Made by a program: the position numbers and the translations under genes
Assembly: GCA_003151515.1 (NCBI GenBank)
Contig: PLXS01000025.1
Coordinates: 372,001 to 436,000 of the forward strand
Reading direction: 5' to 3'
Length of the DNA: 64,000 nucleotides
Source: Opitutaceae bacterium
GTDB lineage: Bacteria; Verrucomicrobiota; Verrucomicrobiia; Opitutales; Opitutaceae
Notes under the pieces: model-generated
The model's input: the letters and a program-made list of their open reading frames with translations, nothing else
The model's database searches: none
What the model was told of the DNA's origin: nothing
In this document: one piece after another, positions 54,356 to 63,684 of the stretch
Layout: each line of letters begins with the position of its first letter
How positions within the stretch are numbered: the stretch's first letter is position 1

Positions 54356-54997
54356 ATGCTCGGAACAGGACTACTTCAGGGACTCGCGGTCACCGCCAGG
54401 AACTTCCTCGGCAGCTTCTACGACCGCAGGCGCTTCGTGACGACGCAGTACCCCGAGCAGAGGACCGCGCTGCCCGAGGCCTACAGGAACTTCCCCTTCC
54501 TCGTCTGCGAGAGCGCGGACGACCCGATGGGGACACTTCGCTGCGTGGCCTGCCAGATCTGCGAGAAGGAGTGCCCGCCGCAGTGCATCTACATCGAGAA
54601 GAGCAAGGACAAGAAGCCGGACGCGAACGGCAAGCCCCAGATCTACCCGGCCGTGTTCGACATCGACACGGCCGTGTGCATGAGCTGCCAGATCTGCGTG
54701 GAGGTGTGCCCGTTTGACGCCATCAAGATGGACCAGGTCTTCGAGCTGGCGGCGACCGACCGCTTCGGCGCGCTTCTCATGGACCGCCACGCCCTCGCCA
54801 AGCCCAACAGCTACTTCCAATCGATACACCCGACGGAGGCCGGGGAGGTCGACAGCCGCCTCCTTGCGGCCCGCCTCGCCGCCGAGGAGAAGGCAAGGAC
54901 GGCCGCGGCCGCCAAGGCCGCCCCCAAGCCCGCCGCGCCCAAGCCGCCAGCCGCGCCGAGCGCGGAGGCCCCAAAGCCCTCCCCGCCCCTAGCGTGA
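54356..54997 (+). CDS. nuoI: NADH-quinone oxidoreductase subunit I (8Fe ferredoxin)
   Basis: A 213-residue subunit with two 4Fe-4S motifs, CVACQICEKECP and CMSCQICVEVCP, that carry clusters N6a and N6b. The last about 45 residues form an Ala/Pro/Lys-rich tail not usual in NuoI. In the absence of nuoE/F/G here, NuoI would be the entry point for electrons from ferredoxin. It overlaps nuoH by 4 bp. Confidence 0.93.
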   Translation: MLGTGLLQGLAVTARNFLGSFYDRRRFVTTQYPEQRTALPEAYRNFPFLVCESADDPMGTLRCVACQICEKECPPQCIYIEKSKDKKPDANGKPQIYPAVFDIDTAVCMSCQICVEVCPFDAIKMDQVFELAATDRFGALLMDRHALAKPNSYFQSIHPTEAGEVDSRLLAARLAAEEKARTAAAAKAAPKPAAPKPPAAPSAEAPKPSPPLA

Positions 54998-56196
54998 GCG
55001 CCGGCCCGACAGACGCCCATCTCCTCGAGCGCGCGCCCTTCCTGCTGCGCGACTGGCTTACGCACGCGCTTCCCGAGCCCCTTCGCTGGTTTGCGAACAC
55101 CCTGATCGCCATAGCCGCGATCCTCGCCATCTTCGGCACGCTCTTCGCCCTGCTGACGCTGGTCGAGCGCAAGGTGCTCGGGCGCGTCCAGAACAGGCCC
55201 GGCCCCAACCGCACGGGATGGTTCGGCATCCTGCAGCCCGTTGCCGACGGGATCAAGATGCTCACCAAGGAGGACATCGTGCCGCGCGCCGCGGACCCCC
55301 TGCTGCATTTCCTGGCGCCGGTCGCGCTCCTGGGCTTCTCGGTTCTCACCTTCGCCGTCATCCCCTACGGGCGCGACCTGGTCGCGGTGAGGCTCGACGC
55401 GGGCGTCCTGTACTTCTTCGCGGCCGGGTCGGCGACCGAGCTGTCGATCTTCATGGCCGGCTGGTCGAGCAACAACAAGTACGCCCTGGTGGCGGCCATG
55501 CGCGCCCTGGCCCAGCTGATCAGTTACGAGCTGCCGCTGCTGCTCTCCGCCGTCCCGGTGGTGCTCGCCGCCGGCACGCTCTCGGCCCCCGACATCGTCG
55601 AGTCCCAGGGCGGCTTCACGTGGGGCTTCGTCCCGCACTGGCACGTCTTCACGCCGTGGGGGGCGGCGGCCTTCCTCGTCTTCTTCATCTCGGCCCTCTC
55701 CGAGTCCAACCGCTCGCCCTTCGACCTGCCGGAGGCGGAGAGCGAGCTCATCGCCGGGCACCTGACGGAGTACTCCGGCTTCAAGTACGCGCTCTTCTTC
55801 ATGGCCGAGTATTTCGGGATGTGCTCGCTGTGCGGCATGGCGGTCACGCTCTTCCTGGGCGGCTGGCAGGCGCCGCTCGCCGCCCTCGAGTTCATCCCCT
55901 CCTACGCCTGGTTCGCGCTCAAGCTCTGCGCGCTGCTTCTCGTCTTCATCTGGATCCGCGCCACGCTGCCGCGCCTTCGCATGGACCAGCTCACGCGCTT
56001 CGCGTGGAAGTTCCTGGTGCCTCTCGCCCTCGTGAACCTCGCCGCCTCGGCCTTCTGGTCGCTCTCCTTCGGCTGGGCGGGCCCCATGCAGGCGCTTCGC
56101 TGGGCGATCGGGATCGCGCTCGCGGTCGGCCCGTTCGTCCTCCTCGGCCGGCGCCTGGGCGCCGGAATCGGCCCGCGCACCTACCGCTACGCATGA
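54994..56196 (+). CDS. nuoH: NADH-quinone oxidoreductase subunit H
   Basis: A 400-residue membrane subunit with eight helices at the quinone tunnel. Motifs are LVERKVLGRVQNRPGPNRTG, DGIKMLTKEDIVPRAAD, and AFLVFFISALSESNRSPFDL followed by EAESELIAGHLTEY. The start is GTG overlapping nuoI. It overlaps nuoJ by 4 bp. Confidence 0.95.
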   Translation: MSAGPTDAHLLERAPFLLRDWLTHALPEPLRWFANTLIAIAAILAIFGTLFALLTLVERKVLGRVQNRPGPNRTGWFGILQPVADGIKMLTKEDIVPRAADPLLHFLAPVALLGFSVLTFAVIPYGRDLVAVRLDAGVLYFFAAGSATELSIFMAGWSSNNKYALVAAMRALAQLISYELPLLLSAVPVVLAAGTLSAPDIVESQGGFTWGFVPHWHVFTPWGAAAFLVFFISALSESNRSPFDLPEAESELIAGHLTEYSGFKYALFFMAEYFGMCSLCGMAVTLFLGGWQAPLAALEFIPSYAWFALKLCALLLVFIWIRATLPRLRMDQLTRFAWKFLVPLALVNLAASAFWSLSFGWAGPMQALRWAIGIALAVGPFVLLGRRLGAGIGPRTYRYA

Positions 56197-56708
56197 GCGC
56201 CGCCCTCGCCATCGTCGCCCTCGCAACCCTCGGCTCCGCCGCGGCCGCGATGCTCGGTCGCAGCCTCCTGCGAAGCATCTTCATGCTCGCCGTCAGCTGG
56301 GCGGGCGTGGCGGCCTTCTACATGTGGGCGGGCGCGCAGTTCGTGGCCTTCGCCCAGGTCCTGATCTACCTCGGGGCGATCTCGATGGTCGCGCTCTTCG
56401 CGGTGCTCCTCACCCGGCAGTCGCGCGACGAGGCGTCGCCTCCGCCGGCCGCGCTTCGCCGCGCCATCCTGGCGGTCGTGGCGGCCGCCGGCGTGGCCGC
56501 CGTTCTCCTCTGGGCCGTGGCGCACTCGCCGCTGGCCGTCTCCGGGTCGCTGGCCCCGGCGACCAGCGTTCGCCAGCTGGGCTTCGACCTCATGGGCCGG
56601 CACGCCGCGGCGCTCCTCGTGGTCGGGGTGCTTCTCACGATCGCGCTCCTGGGCGCGGTCGTCCTCGCGGCCGACGGGGCCCAAGAGAGGCCGGGGGACG
56701 AGCCATGA
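56193..56708 (+). CDS. nuoJ: NADH-quinone oxidoreductase subunit J
   Basis: A 171-residue membrane subunit with five helices. AGAQFVAFAQVLIYLGAISM is the conserved pi-bulge helix. The C-terminal tail ends after VLLTIALLGAVVLAADG. It overlaps both neighbours by 4 bp. Confidence 0.92.
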   Translation: MSAALAIVALATLGSAAAAMLGRSLLRSIFMLAVSWAGVAAFYMWAGAQFVAFAQVLIYLGAISMVALFAVLLTRQSRDEASPPPAALRRAILAVVAAAGVAAVLLWAVAHSPLAVSGSLAPATSVRQLGFDLMGRHAAALLVVGVLLTIALLGAVVLAADGAQERPGDEP

Positions 56709-57016
56709 ACGCGCTGCAGCTCTGCCTTGCCTTCTCAAGCCTGCTCTTCGCCGTCGGGCTCGCGGGCGCCCTTGCGCGAAGCAACGCCATCATCGTCCTT
56801 TTGGGGCTCGAGCTCATGCTCAACGCCGCGAACATTAACTTCATCGCGTTCTGGCGCTTCAGCCCATCGTCCGCGCCGGCCACGGGCGTCATCTTCGTCC
56901 TTTTCTCGATCGCCGTGGCGGCCGCTGAGGCCGCGGTCGGCATGGCCCTCGTGATCGCGATCTACCGCCACCAGAAGACCATCCGGCTGCCGGACGCCAC
57001 GGACCTCAAGGGCTGA
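56705..57016 (+). CDS. nuoK: NADH-quinone oxidoreductase subunit K
   Basis: A 103-residue MrpC-like subunit with three helices. GLELMLNAANINFIAF carries the conserved membrane Glu, and AAAEAAVGMALVIAIYR carries the second. Normal length. It ends 5 bp before nuoL. Confidence 0.94.
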   Translation: MNALQLCLAFSSLLFAVGLAGALARSNAIIVLLGLELMLNAANINFIAFWRFSPSSAPATGVIFVLFSIAVAAAEAAVGMALVIAIYRHQKTIRLPDATDLKG

Positions 57017-57021
57017 AAGCC

Positions 57022-59043
57022 ATGAACCCCGCAAGCCACCTCTGGGTCATACCGGCGCTCCCGCTCCTCGCGGCGGCCCTGGGCGCCCTGACGCCAAGGG
57101 GGGGCCGAAGGCTGGCCGCGGGCGCGGCGATTGCCGCGATGGCGGGCGCGCTCATCGCCTCCTGCTTCGCCCTGCACGCGGCGCTGGCGGCGCCCGCCGC
57201 GCACCTCACCTGCAACTTCGAGTGGTTCCGCCTGGGCGGCGGCGCCGTGAGGCTCGGCTGGCTCCTGGACCCGCTCAACGGGCTCATGTGCGTCATGGTG
57301 AGCCTGGTCAGCCTTCTCATCTTCATCTTCAGCCTGGGCTACATGGACGAGGACGAGAACTTCACCCGCTTCTTCTGCTTCCTCGCTCTCTTCGCCGCGG
57401 CGATGCTGGGCGTCGTCGTCTCGAACAGCCTCCTCTTGCTCTTCGTCAGCTGGGAGCTGGTCGGCCTCTCCTCGTACCTGCTGATCGGCTTCTGGTTCCA
57501 CAAGCCCTCGGCCGCCGCGGCGGCGAAGAAGGCCTTCATCGTGACGCGCATAGGCGACCTGGGCTTTTTCATCGGGCTTGTCTGGCTCTACGACTCGACC
57601 GGCTCGCTCCTGCTCTACGACGGGGGCCGGGGCATCCTCGAGGCGCACGCCCTCGCGGGCCTGGCCGCGCCCGCGCTCGCGGGCGGGCTCGCCGCCTCGA
57701 CCGCAATCGGGCTCCTCATCTTCTGCGGGGCCGCGGGCAAGTCCGGCCAGTTCCCGCTGCACGTGTGGCTTCCCGACGCGATGGAGGGCCCGACGCCCGT
57801 CAGCGCCCTCATCCACGCGGCGACCATGGTCGCCGCCGGCGTGTTCCTGATGGCGCGCGTCTTCCCCCTGATGGCGGCCGACCAGGCGCTCGCCTCGGCG
57901 CCGCTTCACGCGCTGACCGTCGTCGCGGGGATCGGCGCCGTGACGGCGCTCATGGGGGCCGCGATCGCGGTCGCACAGGACGACCTCAAGAAGGTCCTCG
58001 CCTTCTCAACGGTGTCGCAGCTCGGCTACATGATGCTGGCCGTCGGCGTCGGCTCCTGGGTCGCGGCCATCTTCCACCTGCTCACCCACGCCTTCTTCAA
58101 GGCGCTCCTCTTCCTGGGCGCCGGCTCCGTCATCCACGCCACCCACCACGAGCAGGACATCCGCCGCCTCGGCGGCCTGGGGGGGCGCATGCGCGTCACC
58201 TTCGCCACGTTCGCGGTCGGCATGATGGCGCTCGCGGGCGTCCCGTTCGTCTTCTCGGGCTTCTGGAGCAAGGAGTCGATCCTGCACGCGGCCATGGAGT
58301 GGGAGGTCTCGCGCCTGCCCCTGTGGGCCGGCCTGGCCGGCGTCGTCCTGACCGCCTACTACATGACGCGCCTCACCTTCGAGGTGTTCGCCGGCAGGCC
58401 CCGCTCCCACGCCGCCGAGCAGGCCCGCGAGAGCCCGGCCGTGATCACCGTGCCGCTGCTTGTCCTCGCGGCCGGAGCGATCCTCCTGGGATTTTTGGGA
58501 ACGCCCGCCTGGCCCTGGCTGCAGTCGCAGCTGACCGGGGCGGCCGTGCCTTCCGGCCCGCTGATCGAGAGCCCCGTCCTGACAGCCGTCTCCGTCATTT
58601 TGGTCGCCCTGGGCCTCGGGGCCGGCTGGTATCTCTACGGGAGGCGCCCGCGAAGCGACGCCGGGGCCGCCGACCCGGTCGCCGCGGCCTTCCCGGCCGT
58701 CTTCGCCTTCCTGGCGGCGCGCATGAAGCTGGACGAGCTCTACGCCCTGACCGTCGGCCGGCTAAGCTCGGCGCTCTCCTGGCTGGCCGACTTCCTCGAC
58801 CGGCGGGTCTGGGACGGCGCCATCCGGCTCCTCGCGCGCCTGGGCGAGCTCGCCGGGCTCATGAACGGCGAGGCGGACAGGGACGGCCTGAACGCGGGCT
58901 TTGACGCCGTGAGCGAGGGCTTCCGGCGCGCGGGCCGCGCGTATTCCAGGGCCCAGAGCGGCGACGCCCAGGGCTACCTGCGGGCGCTTGCGGTCGGCTT
59001 CGTGGTCCTCGTGGTCCTGGTCCTGATGGGGTGCTCCCGATGA
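57022..59043 (+). CDS. nuoL: NADH-quinone oxidoreductase subunit L
   Basis: A 673-residue antiporter-like subunit, the distal proton pump with the long lateral helix. Motifs are SWELVGLSSYLLIGFW (conserved Glu), KSGQFPLHVWLPDAMEGPTP (conserved Lys) and FSTVSQLGYMMLAVG. The C-terminal part has LARLGELAGLMNGEAD. It overlaps nuoM by 4 bp. Confidence 0.95.
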   Translation: MNPASHLWVIPALPLLAAALGALTPRGGRRLAAGAAIAAMAGALIASCFALHAALAAPAAHLTCNFEWFRLGGGAVRLGWLLDPLNGLMCVMVSLVSLLIFIFSLGYMDEDENFTRFFCFLALFAAAMLGVVVSNSLLLLFVSWELVGLSSYLLIGFWFHKPSAAAAAKKAFIVTRIGDLGFFIGLVWLYDSTGSLLLYDGGRGILEAHALAGLAAPALAGGLAASTAIGLLIFCGAAGKSGQFPLHVWLPDAMEGPTPVSALIHAATMVAAGVFLMARVFPLMAADQALASAPLHALTVVAGIGAVTALMGAAIAVAQDDLKKVLAFSTVSQLGYMMLAVGVGSWVAAIFHLLTHAFFKALLFLGAGSVIHATHHEQDIRRLGGLGGRMRVTFATFAVGMMALAGVPFVFSGFWSKESILHAAMEWEVSRLPLWAGLAGVVLTAYYMTRLTFEVFAGRPRSHAAEQARESPAVITVPLLVLAAGAILLGFLGTPAWPWLQSQLTGAAVPSGPLIESPVLTAVSVILVALGLGAGWYLYGRRPRSDAGAADPVAAAFPAVFAFLAARMKLDELYALTVGRLSSALSWLADFLDRRVWDGAIRLLARLGELAGLMNGEADRDGLNAGFDAVSEGFRRAGRAYSRAQSGDAQGYLRALAVGFVVLVVLVLMGCSR

Positions 59044-60581
59044 GCCCGCTCCCCCTGCTCTCCCTGGTCATCTTCGCCCCGTGGATCGGGGCCGCGCTCA
59101 TCGCCTGCCTGCCGAGGCTGGGCGCGGGCGCCTGCAGGGCGATCGCCCTCGCCTTCAGCCTGTCCACCCTGGCCCTCTCGGCCGTCATCCTGGGCTGCTA
59201 CGAGCGGGGCGCGGCCGGCTACCAGCTTGTCGAGATGCACGGCTGGATCGGCGCCCTCGCCGTCCACTACCACCTGGGCCTGGACGGCCTGAGCCTGGTC
59301 CTCGTCCTTCTCACCGGGCTCATCGCCCCCGGCGCGCTCCTCGCCTCCTGGCGCCAGCCGGGAAGCCCGCGGCTCTTCTCGCTCCTCTTCCTGCTGCTTC
59401 AGGGCGCCGCTCTGGGCGTCTTCCTGGCGCTCGACTTCTTCCACTGGTTCATCTTCTGGGAGCTGAGCCTCATCCCGGCCTACTTCCTGATCAGGCTCTG
59501 GGGCGGCCCCGGGGCGGGGCGGGCGGCCTACCAGTTCGTGATCTACACCCTGGGGGGGAGTGCCTTCCTGCTGCTGGGCTTCGTGGCCATCTTCGCCGCC
59601 ACGGGCACGCTCGACTTTGTCGAGCTGGCGCGGATGGGCGCCGACGGCTCCCTGGCCGCCAGGCTCGCGGCCCTCGGAGGCTTCTGGCCGAAGGCCGTCT
59701 TCGCCGGGGTCCTGCTCGGCTTCGCCGTCAAGGTGCCGCTCTTCCCCTTCCACACCTGGCTGCCGCCGGCGTACGCCGAGGCCCCGACCTCCGTCTCGAT
59801 GTTCCTTACCGCCGTCATGTCCAAGATGGGCGTCTACGGGTTCTTGCGGCTGCTCTGGCCCCTCTTCCCGGCGCCGCTGCACGCGGCCTCCCCCTTCCTC
59901 ATCTGGCTGGCATTGGGCGGCGCCGTCCTCGGGGCGTTCGCGGCGATGCGCCAGAGCGACATCAAGCGGATGATCGCCTACTCGTCCATCAACCACCTGA
60001 GCTACTGCCTGCTCGCGATCTTCGCCGTTTCGGCGGCCAGCGGCCGCGCGGCGCCAGCGGGAGACGCCGCGGCGGCCGCGCTCGGGGGCACGCTCCTGCA
60101 GATGTTCAACCACGGCCTGTCGGCCGGCGCGCTGTTCTTCTGCGCCGGCATCCTCGAGGCCCGCGCGGGCGGCAGGCGCGGGCTCGGCGACTTCGGAGGC
60201 GTGCGCACGGCGGCGCCGGTCCTCGCGGGCCTGTGCGGGATCGCGATGTTCTCGTCCCTGGGCCTGCCGGGGTTGAACGGCTTCGTCGGCGAGTTCCTGA
60301 TCTTCCGCGGCGTCTGGGGCCTGGTCCCCTGGGCGGCCGCCACGGCCTGCCTCGGCCTCTTCGCAACCGCCCTCTTCCTCCTCACCTTCTGGCAGCGCGT
60401 GTTCCACGGGCCCAGGGCGGGCGCCGCGGCGGGCCCGTTCGCCGACGTGGGCCCCCTTGACCTCGCCGTCCTCGTCCCGCTTGTCGCCCTCATGTTCCTT
60501 CTCGGGGTGCTGCCCCAGCTCCTGACGGGCCTCTTCAACCCGCTGGTCGCCTCGTGGGCGGCCCACCTGTCGCTGCCATGA
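59040..60581 (+). CDS. nuoM: NADH-quinone oxidoreductase subunit M (first copy)
   Basis: A 513-residue antiporter-like subunit. Motifs are FHWFIFWELSLIPAYFLIRL (key Glu), AVKVPLFPFHTWLPPAYAEA (key Lys), DIKRMIAYSSINHLSYCLLA and GLPGLNGFVGEFLI. All charged pump residues appear present. It overlaps nuoL and the second nuoM copy by 4 bp each. Confidence 0.94.
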   Translation: MSPLPLLSLVIFAPWIGAALIACLPRLGAGACRAIALAFSLSTLALSAVILGCYERGAAGYQLVEMHGWIGALAVHYHLGLDGLSLVLVLLTGLIAPGALLASWRQPGSPRLFSLLFLLLQGAALGVFLALDFFHWFIFWELSLIPAYFLIRLWGGPGAGRAAYQFVIYTLGGSAFLLLGFVAIFAATGTLDFVELARMGADGSLAARLAALGGFWPKAVFAGVLLGFAVKVPLFPFHTWLPPAYAEAPTSVSMFLTAVMSKMGVYGFLRLLWPLFPAPLHAASPFLIWLALGGAVLGAFAAMRQSDIKRMIAYSSINHLSYCLLAIFAVSAASGRAAPAGDAAAAALGGTLLQMFNHGLSAGALFFCAGILEARAGGRRGLGDFGGVRTAAPVLAGLCGIAMFSSLGLPGLNGFVGEFLIFRGVWGLVPWAAATACLGLFATALFLLTFWQRVFHGPRAGAAAGPFADVGPLDLAVLVPLVALMFLLGVLPQLLTGLFNPLVASWAAHLSLP

Positions 60582-62089
60582 GACTGCTGCCCTGGACCGT
60601 CTACCTGACCCTCGCGGGCGCGCTCCTTTCGCTCGCCGCCGGGCGGCGCTCGGCCGCCGCGGCGCGCTGGGCGGCGCTCGCGACCGCTGTTGCTGCGTGG
60701 GGCGTGGCGCTTCTCGCCGGCACGCGCTTCATCCCGGCAAGCTCCCTGCAGACCCTGACCGACCTCGCGTGGATCCCGGCGATGGGCGTTCGCTACCACC
60801 TCGCCGTTGACGGCATCAGCCTCACCCTCCTCGTGCTGACCGGCCTGGCCGCGACGGCGGGGGTCCTCTTCTCGTGGAACATCGAGGAGAGCACGGGCGA
60901 GTTCTTCGCGCTCTTCCTGACGCTCGTCGCCGGCGTCTACGGCGTCTTCCTCTCGGCCGACGCCATCCTCTTCTTCGTCTTCTACGAGGTCGCGATCGTG
61001 CCCAAGTACTTCCTGATCGCGAAGTGGGGCTCCACGAACCGCGAGTACGGGGCCATGAAGCTCGCGCTCTACTCGTTCGCGGGGAGCGCCATGGTGCTGG
61101 CCGGGCTCTTGTGGGTGTACGCGGCGGGCTCCGCCCACTCCTTCGGGTTCGCCGACCTGGCCCAGGCGGCAGCCACCCTGCCGCGCCACCACCAGATCGC
61201 GGTCTTCGCCCTTGTCTTCTTCGGCTTCGCGACCCTGGCCGGCATGTTCCCGCTGCACACGTGGGCGCCGACGGGCCACGTGGCCGCCCCGACCGCCGCC
61301 TCCATGCTGCTGGCGGGCGTCGTCATGAAGCTCGGCGCCTACGGCTGCCTGCGCATCGCGCTTCCCCTCTCGCCCGTCGGCTTCGCCTACTGGCAGACCC
61401 CCATCGCGTGGCTCGCCCTGGTCGGCATCGTCTACGCGGGCCTCGTCGCCCTCATGCAGGAGGACCTCAAGTTCGTGATCGGCTACTCGAGCGTGAGCCA
61501 CATGGGCTTCGTCCTCCTGGGGATCGCCGCGGCTACGGCCCAGTCGGTCGGCGGCGCCGTGCTGCAGATGTTCTCGCACGGCATCATCGCCGGGCTCCTC
61601 TTCGCCGTCGTCGGACGCATGGTCTACGACCGCACCCACACCCGGATGCTCGCCGACCTTAGGGCGATGCCGCTCTACCGCCTGCTGCCGTTCGCCGCCA
61701 CGGTCTTCGTCGTGGCGGGCATGGCCTCGATGGGCCTGCCCGGCTTCAGCGGGTTCCCGGCCGAGCTTTCGATCCTGGTCGGCACCTGGAAGGCGTTCCC
61801 GGCCTGGGCGGCCGTCGGCGCCCTGGGCGTCCTGGTTGCGGCCGCGTTCACCCTTCGCGCCATCCAGCAGGGCTTCTTCGGGTCGTGGCCGACCGGGTCG
61901 GCCGCGGCTGAGGGCGGCGCACGGGCCCACTCCCTGCCCCCGATCACGCTCCCGGAGAAGGCCGGGGCGCTCCTCCTGGTCGCGGCGACGGTCGTCGTCG
62001 GGCTTCGCCCCGACCTGCTGCTCAACTGGATCAACCCGGCCCTGCAGTCGCCGCTCCTGCAGGCCGTCATCAGGGGAGGCACGCCATGA
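60578..62089 (+). CDS. nuoM: NADH-quinone oxidoreductase subunit M paralogue (second copy)
   Basis: A 503-residue NuoM-type subunit distinct in sequence from the first copy. Motifs: YHLAVDGISLTLLVLTGLAA, ILFFVFYEVAIVPKYFLIAK (key Glu), TLAGMFPLHTWAPTGHVAAP (the usual Lys two before Pro is replaced in the FPLHTW region), DLKFVIGYSSVSHMGFVLLG and GLPGFSGFPAE. It sits between the first nuoM and nuoN with 4-bp overlaps at both ends, so it is a normal member of the operon and not a recent insertion. Confidence 0.92.
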   Translation: MRLLPWTVYLTLAGALLSLAAGRRSAAAARWAALATAVAAWGVALLAGTRFIPASSLQTLTDLAWIPAMGVRYHLAVDGISLTLLVLTGLAATAGVLFSWNIEESTGEFFALFLTLVAGVYGVFLSADAILFFVFYEVAIVPKYFLIAKWGSTNREYGAMKLALYSFAGSAMVLAGLLWVYAAGSAHSFGFADLAQAAATLPRHHQIAVFALVFFGFATLAGMFPLHTWAPTGHVAAPTAASMLLAGVVMKLGAYGCLRIALPLSPVGFAYWQTPIAWLALVGIVYAGLVALMQEDLKFVIGYSSVSHMGFVLLGIAAATAQSVGGAVLQMFSHGIIAGLLFAVVGRMVYDRTHTRMLADLRAMPLYRLLPFAATVFVVAGMASMGLPGFSGFPAELSILVGTWKAFPAWAAVGALGVLVAAAFTLRAIQQGFFGSWPTGSAAAEGGARAHSLPPITLPEKAGALLLVAATVVVGLRPDLLLNWINPALQSPLLQAVIRGGTP

Positions 62090-63549
62090 ACCCGGACTAC
62101 GTGGCGCTCTTCAACGCCCTGCGCCCGGAGACGGCGCTCGTCCTGGGCGCCCTTGCCGTCCTCGGGCTTGACATGGCCATCGACCGGCGGCGCCCCGTCG
62201 GCGAGCGCCAGCGCTACGCCCTGTGGGTGGCGGCAATCGCGATCGCGGCCGCGTTCGTGCCCGCCTGGCACGGCCCGCGCGGCCAGGTCTTCGGGAGCGT
62301 CCTCGTCCTCGACCACCTTGCGGTCGCGACCCGCCTCGGCGTCCTCGTGCTGACGATGCTGACCCTGGGCGTCATCCGGGCGGCCCCGGTGCGCCATCCC
62401 GCCGAGTACATCGCCGTCATGCTCTTCGCGGCCACCGGGCTCATGCTCATGGCGGCCGCGCAGCAGCTCCTTCTCGCCTTCCTCGCCCTCGAGCTCGCGA
62501 GCCTCTCCCTCTACGTGATAACGGGGATCGGCAGCGCCCGGCCCGACGCGGCGGAGGCCGCGCTCAAGTACTTCCTGTTCGGCGGCATGGCGGCCGCATT
62601 CCTGCTCTTCGGCTTCAGCCTCATCTACGGGGTGACGGGCTCGATCGAGCTGCCGGTGATCGCCGCGCAGATCTCCGTCCAGGGGACGAACCCGATCCTC
62701 CTCGTGGCCCTGGTCATGGTGCTCGTGGCCTTCGGCTTCAAGGTGGCGGCGGCGCCCTTCCACCTCTGGGCGCCGGACGTCTACCAGGGCGCGCCGGCCC
62801 CGTCCGCCGCGCTCATCGCGTCCGCCTCCAAGCTCGCGGGCTTCGCGCTCTTCACCCGGCTCCTCTGGCCGGGGTTCCACGCCGCCTCGGGCAGCGCGGC
62901 GACGTTCGCCGGCGGCCCCGGCTGGCTGCCGGCCGTGGCCGTGGTCTGCGCCGCGTCGCTTCTCCTCGGGAACTTCGCCGCCCTGGCGCAGGTGAACGTC
63001 CGGCGCCTGCTCGCCTACTCGGCGATCGCCCACGCGGGCGCGATGCTGCTCGGCGTCATGGCCGCGGGCCGCAGCGGCCCGGGGCCCCTCTTCTACTACG
63101 CCTCGACCTACGGCCTCGCGACGGTCGGGGCGTTCGGCGTCGTGACCACGGTGGCGATAAGCAGCCGCTGCGAGAAGATCTCCGACCTGGCGGGCCTCTA
63201 CAGGCGCTCGCCGTTCCTGGCCGCGACCATGACGGTGTACATCCTCTCGCTCGCGGGCATCCCGCCGCTCGCGGGGTTCTTCGGAAAGCTCATGGTGTTC
63301 TCCGCCGCCCTGCAGCTCGGGGGCGTCGCGGGCCCGGCCGGCTGGCTGGCGCTTCTGGCCATCGCGCTCAGCGCCGTGGCCCTCTACTACTACCTGATCG
63401 TGGTAAAGCAGGTGCTGGTCGCCGATCCCCCCGCGAACTCGGGCCCGGTGGCGGCGCCCGCCGCGACGAAGCTCGCCCTTGGCGCCGCCGCGGCCCTGAT
63501 CATCCTTCTGGGGCTTTTCCCCGGCGTGATCCTCGGGTTGTTCCAGTAG
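62086..63549 (+). CDS. nuoN: NADH-quinone oxidoreductase subunit N
   Basis: A 487-residue antiporter-like subunit. Motifs: AFLALELASLSLYVITGI (key Glu), GFKVAAAPFHLWAPDVYQGA (key Lys), VNVRRLLAYSAIAHAGAMLL and LAGIPPLAGFFGKLMVF. Last gene of the operon; overlaps the second nuoM by 4 bp. The korA-like gene follows after 135 bp. Confidence 0.95.
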   Translation: MNPDYVALFNALRPETALVLGALAVLGLDMAIDRRRPVGERQRYALWVAAIAIAAAFVPAWHGPRGQVFGSVLVLDHLAVATRLGVLVLTMLTLGVIRAAPVRHPAEYIAVMLFAATGLMLMAAAQQLLLAFLALELASLSLYVITGIGSARPDAAEAALKYFLFGGMAAAFLLFGFSLIYGVTGSIELPVIAAQISVQGTNPILLVALVMVLVAFGFKVAAAPFHLWAPDVYQGAPAPSAALIASASKLAGFALFTRLLWPGFHAASGSAATFAGGPGWLPAVAVVCAASLLLGNFAALAQVNVRRLLAYSAIAHAGAMLLGVMAAGRSGPGPLFYYASTYGLATVGAFGVVTTVAISSRCEKISDLAGLYRRSPFLAATMTVYILSLAGIPPLAGFFGKLMVFSAALQLGGVAGPAGWLALLAIALSAVALYYYLIVVKQVLVADPPANSGPVAAPAATKLALGAAAALIILLGLFPGVILGLFQ

Positions 63550-63641
63550 GCGCGCACGGGAAGCCCGGGAGCCCATGACGAGATGTTCTCCCGCGCACGC
63601 GCAGAATTACCCGGGCTAATGATCCGATGGGCTCCATCTGA

Positions 63642-63671
63642 TTGACAACCCCCGAACGTGGGCAGAATTTA
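63642..63671 (+). promoter_or_regulatory. Candidate promoter of the korA-like gene
   Basis: TTGACA (63642-63647) is a perfect -35 box. With 17-18 bp spacing, GAATTT or AATTTA (63665-63671) is the best -10. It would start transcription close to the ATG at 63685, giving a very short leader. Confidence 0.45.
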
Positions 63672-63684
63672 ACCCCTCCCCAAA

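Noticed and set aside
60002..61930. 642-codon open frame on the minus strand across both nuoM copies
   Set aside because: High-GC shadow of two conserved membrane proteins; composition (Arg/Glu/Gly/Gln) is that of antisense, with no domain.
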